The translations under genes and the position numbers were made by a program. Shown in pieces: positions 8,777 through 17,294 of a DNA stretch of 36,097 nucleotides; within the stretch, counting starts at the first letter, position 1, and every line of letters starts with the position of its first letter. The notes under the pieces are model-generated. The model saw nothing but the letters and a program-made list of their open reading frames with translations, was not told the origin of the DNA and ran no database searches. This DNA comes from Novosphingobium sp. UBA6272 (GTDB lineage Bacteria > Pseudomonadota > Alphaproteobacteria > Sphingomonadales > Sphingomonadaceae). The stretch covers positions 181,177-217,273 of the forward strand of contig NZ_DJUW01000003.1 in NCBI RefSeq assembly GCF_002440635.1, read 5' to 3'.

Positions 8777-11700
8777 GCCGGCTGTTCCCGCTGACCGATC
8801 AGCAGCACCCGGCGGTCGATCCGGGCGAAGTTGTCTGGCTCTCCGCCTCGGCCGGGACCGGCAAGACCCAGGTCCTCTCGGCCCGGGTGCTGCGGCTGCT
8901 GCTGCAGGACGATGTCCGGCCTGAGCAGATCCTGTGCCTGACCTTCACCAAGGCCGGGGCGACCGAAATGGCGACCCGGATCAACGAGGTGCTGGCGCGT
9001 TGGGTCAGGGCAGACGAGATCGCGCTGGCTTCCGACCTGAAGGCGATCGGTGCCGATTATGGCCCCGAGACATTGCAACGCGCCCGCCGCCTGTTCGCCG
9101 AAGTGCTCGATTGCCCTGGTGGCGGCCTGCGGATCGATACGATCCACGCCTTTGCGCAATGGCTGCTCTCGGCCTTTCCCAGCGAAGCCGGGCTGCTGCC
9201 TGGGGTAAAGGCAATGGAAGATCGCGACCGCGATCTGCTGCTGCGCGAAGTCCTGGCTGATATGCTGCTGGAGGCCGAGCGCGGCAATGACGTCGCCACG
9301 CTTTCGGCACTGGAGAAGCTCTCGATCCGGATGGGGCCGGACCGGGTTCCCGGCTGGCTGCTGCGCTGCGCCAAGGCCCGCGAGGCCTGGGAAGACCCGT
9401 CCGGGTGGCAGCCTCCGATGCGCGCCGGGGTGATGCGGCTGATCGGCTTGCCGAGTGAGGCCAGCGATGAAGACCTGCTCGACCTGTGCAGCGACGGGGT
9501 ATTCGATACCGACGCGCTGGAGTGCTGTCTGGCGGCCTATCGCCAATGGGGCGCGGCAACCGGGCAAACTGTAAGTGCGGCGATAGCGACCTGGCTTTTG
9601 GCTGGTCCTGCCGATCGTCTGGCCAGCCTTGGCGAGCTTCACCGCTTGCTGTTCACGCTGGAGGATGCGCCCAAGAACCTGCGCTATGTCGGCAAATTCG
9701 AAGAGCATTTCGAGGACGCGGCGTTAGCCGTTCTGGCCAGCAGCCGCGCAGTATCGGATCGCCGCGCCCTACTCGAACTGGCCGACTTCCTCACCCCCGC
9801 GCTGCAAGTGGGGCGGGCCTTCTCGCTGAAATGGGACGAGGCAAAGGCCCGCGCCGGGTTTATCGATTTCGATGACCAGATCCGCCAGGCCGCCGCGCTG
9901 TTGACCCGCGGCGAACTGTCCGAATGGATCCGCTACAAGCTCGATCGCCGTTTCGACCACGTGCTGGTCGACGAGGCGCAGGATACCAATGAGGCGCAGT
10001 GGCAGATCATCGACGCGCTGACCGGGGATTTCTTCGCCGGCGAAGGTGCCCATGCCGACAAGCTGCGCACGCTGTTCGTGGTCGGCGACTACAAGCAGGC
10101 GATCTTCCGCTTTCAGGGCACCAGCCCGGAGAATTTCGCCAAGGCCAAGGAGACAGTCCGCGGCAAGATGGCCGGGGCTGCCGAGAACCTTGGCGCACTG
10201 CGGCAGAATTTAGCAGCCCGCGAGCTGCGTGACCTTGATCTGGGCCAGAGCTACCGCACCGCAACCGAAATCCTCGAATTCGTCGACCGGGCCATCAGCA
10301 ATATCGGCCACGAAGGCTTCGGGCTGAGCAAGCCGGCCGAACCACACAAGGGCCAGGATCGGCCCGGCCAGGTGGTATTCTGGCGCGTGCTGGGCGCGTC
10401 GGACGGACTGGAAACCGATCCCGCCGAGGCACCGGAAGAGGGCGACGAAGGCTGGCTTTCGCGTAGCGACCGGCAACTGGCCGACCGGATCGCCCGGCAG
10501 GTCCGCGCCTGGCAGGATAACGGCTTTCCGCTGGTCAAGGGTCAGGATCCCGGCAAGGCCCGCCGCGCCATGCCCGGCGATGTCATGGTGCTGGTTCGCA
10601 AGCGCAAGGAACTGGCCGGGCTGATCGTCGCACGCCTCCATGCCGCCGGGGTGGCGGTTGCGGGGGTTGACCGGCTGCGGCTAGCGGCGCCGCTGGCGGT
10701 ACGCGATCTGATGGCGGCGCTGCGCTTTGCCGCCCAGCCGCTGGACGACCTCAACCTAGCCTGCCTGCTGGTATCGCCCTTGATCGGGTGGAGCCAGGAC
10801 GACCTGCTGCGCCACGGCTGGCGGCCCGAGGGTGTCCGCCTGTTCGAGCATCTGCGCAAGAGCCGGAGCGAGCCATTGGTCGCGCAGACCTGGGACCAGC
10901 TCGGCGATCTGCTGCGGATTGCCGATTTCGATCCGCCGCAGGTGCTGCTCCATTGGATCCTGGCCGGGCCCTGGCAAGGCCGCCGCAAACTTGTCGCACG
11001 GCTAGGCAGTGAGGCCAACGATCCGATCGACGAACTGCTCAACGCCGCCAGCGCCTTTGCGGCCAGTTCGGTGCCAAGCCTCAATACCTTCATCCGCTGG
11101 TTCGACGCCGGCGAGGGCGAGCTGAAGCGCGAAGCGGGCAAGAACCGCGACGAGGTGCGGGTGATGACGGTCCACGGCTCCAAGGGGCTGCAAGCGCCGA
11201 TCGTGATCTTGGCCGACGCGGCGGACAATCCGCACGCCGCGCGCGGCTCCGCGCTGGACCTCAAGGACGAACGCAGCGGCAAGACCATACCGCTGCCCGG
11301 CCTGCGCAAGCATGAGACGGTCGGTCCGATCGCCGAAGCCAAGGCGCAGATCGAACTCGAAGAGATGCAGGAGCACTGGCGCCTGCTCTACGTCGCGATG
11401 ACCCGGGCCGAGGAAGCGCTGTTCATCGGCGGGGCGCTGGGCGGCAAGGACAAGGAGCCCAATCCGGACAGCTGGTATGCCCGGCTGGAACCGCTGTTCG
11501 ATGGCGATTGGCAAAGCGACCCGCTGTGGGATGCGGTCAAGGTTCATGGCAGCGCGCCGGCGATCCCCGCTCCGGCGGACAAGGGGCAGGGCGGTGAGCT
11601 TGCCCTGCTGCCGCCATGGGCCGAGCGGCGTGCGCCCGACGAGCCGCGTCCGCCGCGCCCGCTGGCGCCGTCTTCGCTGGGCGAAGATCGCGATGCCGAT

Positions 11701-12237
11701 CCGCCCTATCCGCCCGGAGCCGGTGCTGCCGCTGCGCGGCGCGGGGTGCTGCTGCACCGCCTGCTCGAGCGCCTGCCCGAAGTGGCGCCGGATGCGCGCA
11801 AGGCTGCCGCGCAGACCTGGCTGGCGCGGGCTGCCGCCGATCTCGATGCTCCGGCGCGGACCGAGCTTGCCGCTTCGGCAATCCGCGTGCTCGAGCACAA
11901 GGGCTGGGCCGACCTGTTCGCACCGGGCGCACTGGCTGAAGTGCCGGTGGCCGCAACGGTTGGCGGGCAGGTGATTGCCGGGACGATCGACCGCTTGCTG
12001 ATCGAGGGTGAACGGATCCGCTTGGTCGATTTCAAGACCGCGCGGCGTCCGCCTGCCGGGCTCGACGAGGTGCCGGTTTCGATCCTGCGCCAAATGGCGG
12101 CCTATGCCGCCGCGTTGGAGGCGGCCTATCCGGGCCGCCGGGTCGAAGCGGCGCTGCTCTACACCCAGGTGCCGATGCTGCTCGAGATCCCGGACGAGCT
12201 GCTGGCGCTGCACAAGCAAGGGTTGCCCAAGGCCTAG
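8773..12237 (+). CDS. addA: Double-strand break repair helicase-nuclease AddA
   Basis: 1154 residues; the ATG at 8773 overlapping the addB stop is chosen over an upstream in-frame ATG inside addB. It is a UvrD/RecB-type superfamily 1A helicase. Seen in order: Walker A ASAGTGKTQ with Lys31, motif Ia CLTFTKAGATEM, motif II DEAQD at 400-404, motif III VVGDYKQAIFRFQG, motif V VMTVHGSKGLQ, motif VI LLYVAMTRAEE, and a C-terminal nuclease domain with TIDRL (Asp1073) and VDFKT (Asp1086, Lys1088) followed by the RQMAAYAAAL helix. Both AddA and AddB thus keep nuclease residues, so each strand of a broken end can be cut. Last gene of the overlapping chain. Confidence 0.98.
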   Translation: MSRLFPLTDQQHPAVDPGEVVWLSASAGTGKTQVLSARVLRLLLQDDVRPEQILCLTFTKAGATEMATRINEVLARWVRADEIALASDLKAIGADYGPETLQRARRLFAEVLDCPGGGLRIDTIHAFAQWLLSAFPSEAGLLPGVKAMEDRDRDLLLREVLADMLLEAERGNDVATLSALEKLSIRMGPDRVPGWLLRCAKAREAWEDPSGWQPPMRAGVMRLIGLPSEASDEDLLDLCSDGVFDTDALECCLAAYRQWGAATGQTVSAAIATWLLAGPADRLASLGELHRLLFTLEDAPKNLRYVGKFEEHFEDAALAVLASSRAVSDRRALLELADFLTPALQVGRAFSLKWDEAKARAGFIDFDDQIRQAAALLTRGELSEWIRYKLDRRFDHVLVDEAQDTNEAQWQIIDALTGDFFAGEGAHADKLRTLFVVGDYKQAIFRFQGTSPENFAKAKETVRGKMAGAAENLGALRQNLAARELRDLDLGQSYRTATEILEFVDRAISNIGHEGFGLSKPAEPHKGQDRPGQVVFWRVLGASDGLETDPAEAPEEGDEGWLSRSDRQLADRIARQVRAWQDNGFPLVKGQDPGKARRAMPGDVMVLVRKRKELAGLIVARLHAAGVAVAGVDRLRLAAPLAVRDLMAALRFAAQPLDDLNLACLLVSPLIGWSQDDLLRHGWRPEGVRLFEHLRKSRSEPLVAQTWDQLGDLLRIADFDPPQVLLHWILAGPWQGRRKLVARLGSEANDPIDELLNAASAFAASSVPSLNTFIRWFDAGEGELKREAGKNRDEVRVMTVHGSKGLQAPIVILADAADNPHAARGSALDLKDERSGKTIPLPGLRKHETVGPIAEAKAQIELEEMQEHWRLLYVAMTRAEEALFIGGALGGKDKEPNPDSWYARLEPLFDGDWQSDPLWDAVKVHGSAPAIPAPADKGQGGELALLPPWAERRAPDEPRPPRPLAPSSLGEDRDADPPYPPGAGAAAARRGVLLHRLLERLPEVAPDARKAAAQTWLARAAADLDAPARTELAASAIRVLEHKGWADLFAPGALAEVPVAATVGGQVIAGTIDRLLIEGERIRLVDFKTARRPPAGLDEVPVSILRQMAAYAAALEAAYPGRRVEAALLYTQVPMLLEIPDELLALHKQGLPKA

Positions 12238-12258
12238 CTTTCTTTTCCGCGCTGCCCG

Positions 12259-12286
12259 TTGCCATCGGCGCGCGTGCGCCTAGATT
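12259..12286 (+). promoter_or_regulatory. Possible sigma70-type promoter of trxA
   Basis: TTGCCA at 12259-12264 and TAGATT at 12281-12286 are 16 bases apart, in the short gap between addA and trxA. The match is fair to both housekeeping boxes and would place a start about 20 bases before the trxA ribosome-binding site. This is a pattern match only. Confidence 0.4.
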
Positions 12287-12314
12287 GGCAGCAAGACCTT
12301 AAAGGAGATTCCCG

Positions 12315-12635
12315 ATGGCGACCAAAGCCGTAACCGATGCCAGTTTCGATGCCGATGTGCTCAAGTCCGACAAGCCCGTGCTGGTCGATTTCTGGGCCGA
12401 CTGGTGCGGCCCCTGCAAGATGATTGCCCCGGCGCTGGAGGAAATCAGCGAGGAACTGGCCGACAAGGTGATCATCGCCAAGGTCGACATCATGGAAAAC
12501 ACCGATGTTTCGGCGCAGTTCGGCGTGCAGTCGATCCCGCTGATGATCCTGTTCAAGGATGGCCAGCCGGTCGCCCAAAAGCTCGGCGCCGCGCCCAAGA
12601 GCCAGCTCAAGGGCTGGCTGGAAAGCGTCCTGTAA
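12315..12635 (+). CDS. trxA: Thioredoxin
   Basis: 106 residues, a complete thioredoxin. The active site WCGPC carries Cys31 and Cys34, preceded by the LVDFWADW strand, and the cis-proline loop SIPLMILF follows. It reduces disulfides in cytoplasmic proteins (ribonucleotide reductase, PAPS reductase, peroxiredoxins) with electrons from thioredoxin reductase. A strong ribosome-binding site AAAGGAG lies at 12301-12307, eight bases before the ATG. The gene follows addA by 77 bases and probably has its own promoter. It converges on the phosphatase gene at 12722 with a REP-like palindrome in between. Confidence 0.98.
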   Translation: MATKAVTDASFDADVLKSDKPVLVDFWADWCGPCKMIAPALEEISEELADKVIIAKVDIMENTDVSAQFGVQSIPLMILFKDGQPVAQKLGAAPKSQLKGWLESVL

Positions 12636-12654
12636 CCAACTTGCGCACTCCCAA

Positions 12655-12676
12655 CCCCTCCTGCTTGCGGGAGGGG
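12655..12676 (+). repeat. REP-like intergenic palindrome between convergent trxA and phosphatase genes
   Basis: CCCCTCC (12655-12661) pairs with GGAGGGG (12670-12676) around an 8-base loop TGCTTGCG. It is followed by a GC-rich tail containing GAGACTTGCCGAACGCGGTG and a GGGGTGGGC end at about 12715-12722. Palindromes of this wording are, from memory, common between genes of sphingomonad genomes. It sits where two genes converge, so it may also end transcription, although no T-run follows. Only one copy occurs in this window. Confidence 0.5.
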
Positions 12677-12721
12677 AGCGAGACTTGCCGAACGCGGTGA
12701 GGCTGGTCGCAGCGGGGTGGG

Positions 12722-13528
12722 CTAGAGCTGCGCCAGGCGCTGGGCGAGATCGTCCCACAGCGCCTCGCTCGCCGCGCCGATCAGGCCCGGCAAGTGCGCT
12801 TCGTCCACCCTATAGGCGCTGCCGTCGGGTCGTGCCGCCTTGCCGCCAGCCTCGTTGACGAACAGCACCCCTGCCGCGTGATCCCAGGCCAGGGTGCGTT
12901 CGAAGATCGAGACATCGTTGGTGCCCAGCACCAGCCTGGGATACTGCTCGGCAGCGCAGCGCGGGATATCGACCAGACTGTAATGCGGCGCGATGTGGGC
13001 CTTCATCGCCGCGCGCCGGGCCGGGTCCATGAAGACCAGGCTGATCGCCGCAATTGGCGGAGCTAGTCCGGTGGACCGAGCCGTGATGCGCTCGTCCCCG
13101 ATCCACGCTCCACCTCCGCGATGCGCATGGCATAGTCGCCCGCTCAGCGGATCGAGGATCCAACCCGCCACGGTTTCCCCGCGCTCGCTCAGCGCCACCA
13201 TAATCCCGAACGGCGGCTTGCCGGCGGCGAAGTTGTTGGTCCCGTCGACGGGATCGATAATCCAGCAAAGCGCATCGCCCAGCCGGTCGAGCAGGGCTGG
13301 ATCGGCATGGGTCGCTTCCTCGCCGACGATCGCCGCTTCGGGCAGCAGCCAGGCCAGACCCTCGGCCAGAATCAGTTCGGCCTCCTTGTCGGCAATGGTG
13401 ACGACATCGTCGGCCGCCTTGGCGTCAATCTCGTGCGCGGCGAGGCTCTGGTAACGCGGCATGATTGCTTCGCGTGCGGCGCGCTGCATCAACGCCTGAA
13501 GATCGCCGGTTAACGACTTGGTGTTCAT
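12722..13528 (-). CDS. Inositol monophosphatase family protein (sugar- or histidinol-phosphate phosphatase)
   Basis: 268 residues. The start at 13528 is fixed by the ATGA overlap with the upstream GST gene. It is a magnesium-dependent phosphatase of the IMPase fold. Metal ligands visible: Glu70/Glu71 in IVGEEA, Asp92 and Asp95 in DPVDGTNNF, and Asp216 in LAWDHAAG. Members of this family dephosphorylate inositol phosphates, fructose-1,6-bisphosphate, PAP or histidinol phosphate, and the sequence alone does not tell which. Operon context (argJ - GST - this gene) would fit a biosynthetic phosphatase such as a HisN-type histidinol phosphatase, but this is a guess. It ends convergently with trxA. 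Confidence 0.9.
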   Translation of the reverse strand: MNTKSLTGDLQALMQRAAREAIMPRYQSLAAHEIDAKAADDVVTIADKEAELILAEGLAWLLPEAAIVGEEATHADPALLDRLGDALCWIIDPVDGTNNFAAGKPPFGIMVALSERGETVAGWILDPLSGRLCHAHRGGGAWIGDERITARSTGLAPPIAAISLVFMDPARRAAMKAHIAPHYSLVDIPRCAAEQYPRLVLGTNDVSIFERTLAWDHAAGVLFVNEAGGKAARPDGSAYRVDEAHLPGLIGAASEALWDDLAQRLAQL

Positions 13529-14133
13529 GTCAACGGGATCATCACAGTGTCGCGATAACCATCTCGCAGCTGCAATCGCGCGTACCAATCCGACAGATGC
13601 GGCAATTCGGGGCGACCGATTTCCAGCGAATGGAACGTATGGGCATAAACACCCATCGGAATATCAGCGATGCCGAAGTTTGGTCCTGATAGCCAGGGTT
13701 GCCGGGCGAGTTCGGTATCGAGGATCCGCATCATCGCGCCACAGGCTTCCGCTGATCGGGCAATCGCATCACGGTTGCGTTGCTCGGGCGCCAGTCGGAC
13801 GAGTCCGACAAAGGCATCGCGCTGGGCATCGGCATAGTGGAATTGCCAATCCATCCATTTATCAGCGGCTGCGCGCTGCTGCGGATCGGCTGATGTCAGG
13901 GCTGGGGCATATTTGTGCGTCAGGTAACGCAGGATAGCGTTCGATTCCCAGAGGATGAACCCGTCGTCTTCGATTGTCGGGATCATGCGGTTTGGGTTCA
14001 TGGCGAGGTATTCTGGCGTAAATCCAAACTTGCCGCCGATATCGATGCGCCGATGGGGAATGCCCATCTCAATTGCTGCCCAGGCAATCTTTTTGACGTT
14101 GTGAGAGTTTAGCCGCCCCCAGATCGTAAGCAT
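13525..14133 (-). CDS. Glutathione S-transferase family protein
   Basis: 202 residues, normal for a cytosolic GST. The N-terminal thioredoxin-fold domain starts with MLTIWGRLNSHNVKK, with Ser10 in the catalytic position and Asn12-Lys14 as in theta/Ure2-like GSTs. It carries the cis-proline loop MIPTIED (Pro52) and the glutathione gamma-glutamyl contact Glu63-Ser64 in WESNAILRYL. A helical C-terminal domain follows. The ATG at 14133 is chosen because it lies four bases after the argJ stop; a longer frame would run into argJ. The stop overlaps the phosphatase start (ATGA). Codons are less biased (more ATT, TTT, GAT) than in the neighbours, suggesting low expression or later acquisition. Substrate unknown. 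Confidence 0.9.
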   Translation of the reverse strand: MLTIWGRLNSHNVKKIAWAAIEMGIPHRRIDIGGKFGFTPEYLAMNPNRMIPTIEDDGFILWESNAILRYLTHKYAPALTSADPQQRAAADKWMDWQFHYADAQRDAFVGLVRLAPEQRNRDAIARSAEACGAMMRILDTELARQPWLSGPNFGIADIPMGVYAHTFHSLEIGRPELPHLSDWYARLQLRDGYRDTVMIPLT

Positions 14134-14137
14134 CAAA

Positions 14138-15364
14138 CTAGCTCCGATAGTCTGCGTTGATCGAAATGTAGCCGTGGGTGAGATCGCAGGTCCAGACTGT
14201 CGCGCGGCCATCGCCGAGGCCAAGATCGATCTCGATGCAGATGTCCTGCCCCTTGAGGTGCGCGGTAACCGGGGCCTCGTCGTAGTCGGTCAGCGGCTGT
14301 CCGTCGCGCGCGGCCCAGGTTCCGCCGAAACCGATCGAGAGCCGGTCGCGGTCGGCCGGTTCGCCGGCCTTGCCCACGGCCATCACCACGCGGCCCCAGT
14401 TGGCGTCTTCCCCGGCGATCGCGGTCTTGACCAGCGGCGAATTGGCGATCGCGAGGCCGACCCGCCGCGCGCTTTCGTCGCTGACTGCGCCGCTGACGGT
14501 CACCGCGATGAACTTCTGTGCTCCCTCACCATCGCGCACCACCAGGTGGGCAAGCTGGCGGCAGACATCCTCCAGCGCGGCGGCAAAGGCGTCGGCGCCG
14601 GGGCTGTCATCGCCGGTCAGTTCGGCGTTTCCGGCCGCGCCGGTGGCAAAGGCCAGCACTGTGTCGCTGGTCGAGGTGTCGCTGTCGACCGTGATGCAGC
14701 TGAAAGTGCGCTGGTTGGCCTCGCTCAGCAGGCGCTGAAGATAAGCGGGTGCCACTGCGCAATCGGTGAAGATGTAGCCCAGCATGGTCGCCATGTCGGG
14801 CGCGATCATCCCGCTGCCCTTGATGATCGCCGTCAGCGTCACGGTCTTGCCGCCAACCATGGCCTTGGCCATCGCCCCCTTGGCAAAGGTGTCGGTGGTG
14901 CCGATGGTATTCGCGGCATCCTCCCAGGTGCAGGGTTCGGCTTGCAGCGCAGCTTCGATGCCGGCGCGGGCCTTGTCCTTGGGCAAGGGCACGCCGATCA
15001 CCCCGGTGGAGGAGACGAACACCTGCTTGGAACCGCAGCCCAGATGCGTCGCGACCTGGCCCATGATCTGCTCGACCGCCTCACGCCCGCGATAGCCGGT
15101 GAAGGCGTTGGAATTGCCGGCATTGACCACCAGCGCCCGCGCACGGCCTTGCGCCACATTGGCGCGGCCAAGTTCGACCTCGCTTGAACAGCAGACGTTG
15201 CGGGTGAACACCCCCGCCACCGCGGTACCCTCTGCCAGCTCGACATAGGTCAGGTCGCAGCGGCCCCAGTCCTTGTAGCCCGCGCGCGCGACGCGCAGCG
15301 TGACGCCGCCGATCGGCGGCATGGCGGGAAAGGGACGGGCGAGCGGCGATACAGTGTGGGCCAT
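14138..15364 (-). CDS. argJ: Bifunctional glutamate N-acetyltransferase/amino-acid acetyltransferase ArgJ
   Basis: 408 residues. ArgJ moves the acetyl group from N-acetylornithine to glutamate in the cyclic arginine pathway and may also use acetyl-CoA. The precursor cuts itself between Ala192 and Thr193 in PDMATMLGYIF, and the freed Thr193 becomes the nucleophile. Other family blocks seen: VVNAGNSNAFTG, SSTGVIGVPL (oxyanion region), GTTDTFAKGA and IKGSGMIAPD. The start ATG at 15364 gives an N-terminus ending in the usual GVTLRVARAGYK. First gene of a minus-strand operon with the GST and phosphatase genes; it diverges from the TonB-like gene across about 294 bases. Confidence 0.97.
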   Translation of the reverse strand: MAHTVSPLARPFPAMPPIGGVTLRVARAGYKDWGRCDLTYVELAEGTAVAGVFTRNVCCSSEVELGRANVAQGRARALVVNAGNSNAFTGYRGREAVEQIMGQVATHLGCGSKQVFVSSTGVIGVPLPKDKARAGIEAALQAEPCTWEDAANTIGTTDTFAKGAMAKAMVGGKTVTLTAIIKGSGMIAPDMATMLGYIFTDCAVAPAYLQRLLSEANQRTFSCITVDSDTSTSDTVLAFATGAAGNAELTGDDSPGADAFAAALEDVCRQLAHLVVRDGEGAQKFIAVTVSGAVSDESARRVGLAIANSPLVKTAIAGEDANWGRVVMAVGKAGEPADRDRLSIGFGGTWAARDGQPLTDYDEAPVTAHLKGQDICIEIDLGLGDGRATVWTCDLTHGYISINADYRS

Positions 15365-15658
15365 GGCCGGGCCTTAGGATCGCCGGGGGCGGGGGGCAAG
15401 TGGGTTGCCGAGCGGGGCAGCTGGCAAGACAAGGTTCGCTCGGCCGCGTCCTGCGACCTCAACAAGGCCTGGCCGCTGGACCGGGACAAGCAATCCCCGC
15501 CAGTGGAGCGTAGATTGCTTGACCTGAATGTTCAGGCCCGACCGGTTCCTGCCGAAAGACAACGCACAGCCGCCAGTGGTTTCCCACTGATCGTTCGCTT
15601 GCGCTTGCCTGCGGGATTGTTAGGCTCGAAGCTATTGATTGCTTTGAGGGATGGTAGA

Positions 15659-16396
15659 GTGCGCAATTTGATTTTGCTGTCTGGCGCAGTGGTCGTAATT
15701 TCGGGAAGTGCAGGGGCGCAGGACCGGACGATACCTGTTTCGCCGCCACCGGCTGCATCGCCGCAAGTTGCTGTCCCGCCGCCGGTTCCGGCGGTCGATA
15801 TCTCCTCGTGGGAAAAGGCCAGACCCGCGGTCCCAACCGGGAACCCCGGCTATTGGGTTACGACCAATGACTATCCTTCCAGAGCTTTGCGTGAGGAGAG
15901 AGAAGGGACAGTGGCGTTCCGGGTTTTGGTCAAGCCGGATGGCTTGGTCGGCCAATGCGCGATCACGGCCAGTTCGGGTTCACCGGATCTCGATGCCACA
16001 ACCTGTGCATTGGTATCCCGGCGGGCCCAGTTCAAACCGGCGCTGGATGATAATGGCAAGCCGACCACAGGGACCTTTGCATCGCGGGTGCGATGGATCA
16101 TTCCTGCTGCCGATCCCGTGACGAGCGAAACGCTTGCCATGCAAAAGCATCCGATGCCGGGGCAGAGCGTGATTACCTTCACCGTCGAAACGGATGGACG
16201 CGCCAGCAATTGCCTGCTTGTTTCCGGCCCTGACCCGGCTGAGTTCATGCCTTGGTCAATGCCGTGCGACTACGACTTGGTTTTCCCGGTCTACCGCAAT
16301 GCCGCCGGTCAACCGGTCGCGCGCACGGTGCGCATGGCGCTTGGCGTCAGTCTGCCCGGCGCAGCAAAGGCACCGGCCAAAAAGAAGCGGCGCTAG
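15659..16396 (+). CDS. Exported protein with one clear and one degenerate TonB C-terminal-like domain
   Basis: 245 residues. The GTG at 15659 is preferred because GAGGGA (15646-15651) stands seven bases before it and because it opens a signal peptide (RNLILLSGAVVVISGSAGAQ, cleavage near residue 20); the longer open frame upstream is not protein-like. A proline-rich segment (about 28-46) leads to a TonB_C-type domain (about 70-150: YPSRALREEREGTVAFRV ... QFKPALDDNGKP). A second, weaker copy follows (about 170-232), with matching FTVETDG, a cysteine pair and a GQP turn. Each copy has a cysteine pair (Cys100/Cys116 and Cys185/Cys203), probably disulfides. TonB domains pass energy to outer-membrane receptors, but with a cleavable signal instead of a membrane anchor this is more likely a soluble periplasmic relative. 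Function unknown. Codon bias is weak. Confidence 0.8.
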   Translation: MRNLILLSGAVVVISGSAGAQDRTIPVSPPPAASPQVAVPPPVPAVDISSWEKARPAVPTGNPGYWVTTNDYPSRALREEREGTVAFRVLVKPDGLVGQCAITASSGSPDLDATTCALVSRRAQFKPALDDNGKPTTGTFASRVRWIIPAADPVTSETLAMQKHPMPGQSVITFTVETDGRASNCLLVSGPDPAEFMPWSMPCDYDLVFPVYRNAAGQPVARTVRMALGVSLPGAAKAPAKKKRR

Positions 16397-16402
16397 CAGG
16401 CG

Positions 16403-17281
16403 CTACTTCCCCAGCCCGATCAGCGCCATCGGCCCGGCCTTGTCGCGCGGGGTGATGGTCCATTCCAGGCGCTTGCCGTTGGGTGCGGGCTTGGGGCCTT
16501 CGTCGGTGTTATTGGCCAGGATTTCGCCGTCGGTGGTCAGCACGAACTTGCCGTCGATCTGCGGCAGGTTTGGCATGCCGTCCTGAGCCTCGGTGCTGCC
16601 CTTCTCGGCGGCGATCATCTGCGCGAGCGAGCCGAATCCGCCGGCCATCCCGGTATTGTCCGCTGCCAACCCCGGCGAATCGAGCCGAACCGAACCATCG
16701 GCGCGGCGGTTGAGCACGAAGAACGGGGCAATCTGCGGCATCTTTTCCATCGTCGGGAAGGCAAAGTCATAGCTCAGCTGCCCGCTGACGCTGAAGTCGA
16801 CCTGATAGATCCCGTTGCCCTTGTAGACCACGCTGTTCCACCCGGCCTGGCGGCGCAGGCGGGCGGCGAGCTCTTCGGCGGCCTTGGGATCGGTCGGGTC
16901 AATTCCGCCGAGCATGGCCTTGGCCATTTCCATGTCCTTCTTCTTCTTTTCGGCCTGGCTCTTCTGGTCGGCGTTCCAGTTTTCCTCCTGCTCGGCCAGT
17001 TCTTCCTTGGTGCAGGGGCGTTCCTTCGCCATGTCGTCATCGGCGTAGCAGGCCGAGGGTTCGAACTTGCCTGCATCGGCCTTGTCAGCCACCTTCATGA
17101 GCTCGGACAGGCCCAGCACGAAAATCTCGCCCTTGTAGGAATAGCTGAATGCGCCGCCCTTGCGCAGATCGAGCGCGGCTTCGAACTTGCCGGGGCTGAC
17201 CAGGCAGGCGGTCAGCAGCAGGCTGAGTGCGGCGGTGAGGCCCGCGGCGGCCAGACGGCGAAGGTTGGTCGGACGGTTCAT
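16403..17281 (-). CDS. Predicted lipoprotein of unknown function
   Basis: 292 residues. The start at 17281 gives a lipoprotein signal peptide: NLRR, a hydrophobic stretch, and the lipobox LLTAC with Cys26 as the lipidated residue. The mature protein should be anchored on the outer face of the inner or the inner face of the outer membrane. Cys78 and Cys90 may form a disulfide. A very charged, probably helical segment (about 91-125, rich in Glu, Lys and Gln) separates an N-terminal region from a beta-rich C-terminal half ending in LEWTITPRDKAGPMALIGLGK. I do not recognise the family. It follows rlmB by 13 bases, so the two are probably co-transcribed, and converges with the TonB-like gene six bases away. 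Confidence 0.85.
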   Translation of the reverse strand: MNRPTNLRRLAAAGLTAALSLLLTACLVSPGKFEAALDLRKGGAFSYSYKGEIFVLGLSELMKVADKADAGKFEPSACYADDDMAKERPCTKEELAEQEENWNADQKSQAEKKKKDMEMAKAMLGGIDPTDPKAAEELAARLRRQAGWNSVVYKGNGIYQVDFSVSGQLSYDFAFPTMEKMPQIAPFFVLNRRADGSVRLDSPGLAADNTGMAGGFGSLAQMIAAEKGSTEAQDGMPNLPQIDGKFVLTTDGEILANNTDEGPKPAPNGKRLEWTITPRDKAGPMALIGLGK

Positions 17282-17294
17282 CGGTTTCCCCCTG

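Noticed and set aside
14174..15187. 337-codon plus-strand frame over argJ
   Set aside because: Antisense to a gene with complete ArgJ motifs; no domain seen.
15365..15658. Search for a gene or RNA in the 294-base gap between argJ and the TonB-like gene
   Set aside because: Open frame without protein-like character, no convincing stem or promoter; treated as the shared divergent control region.
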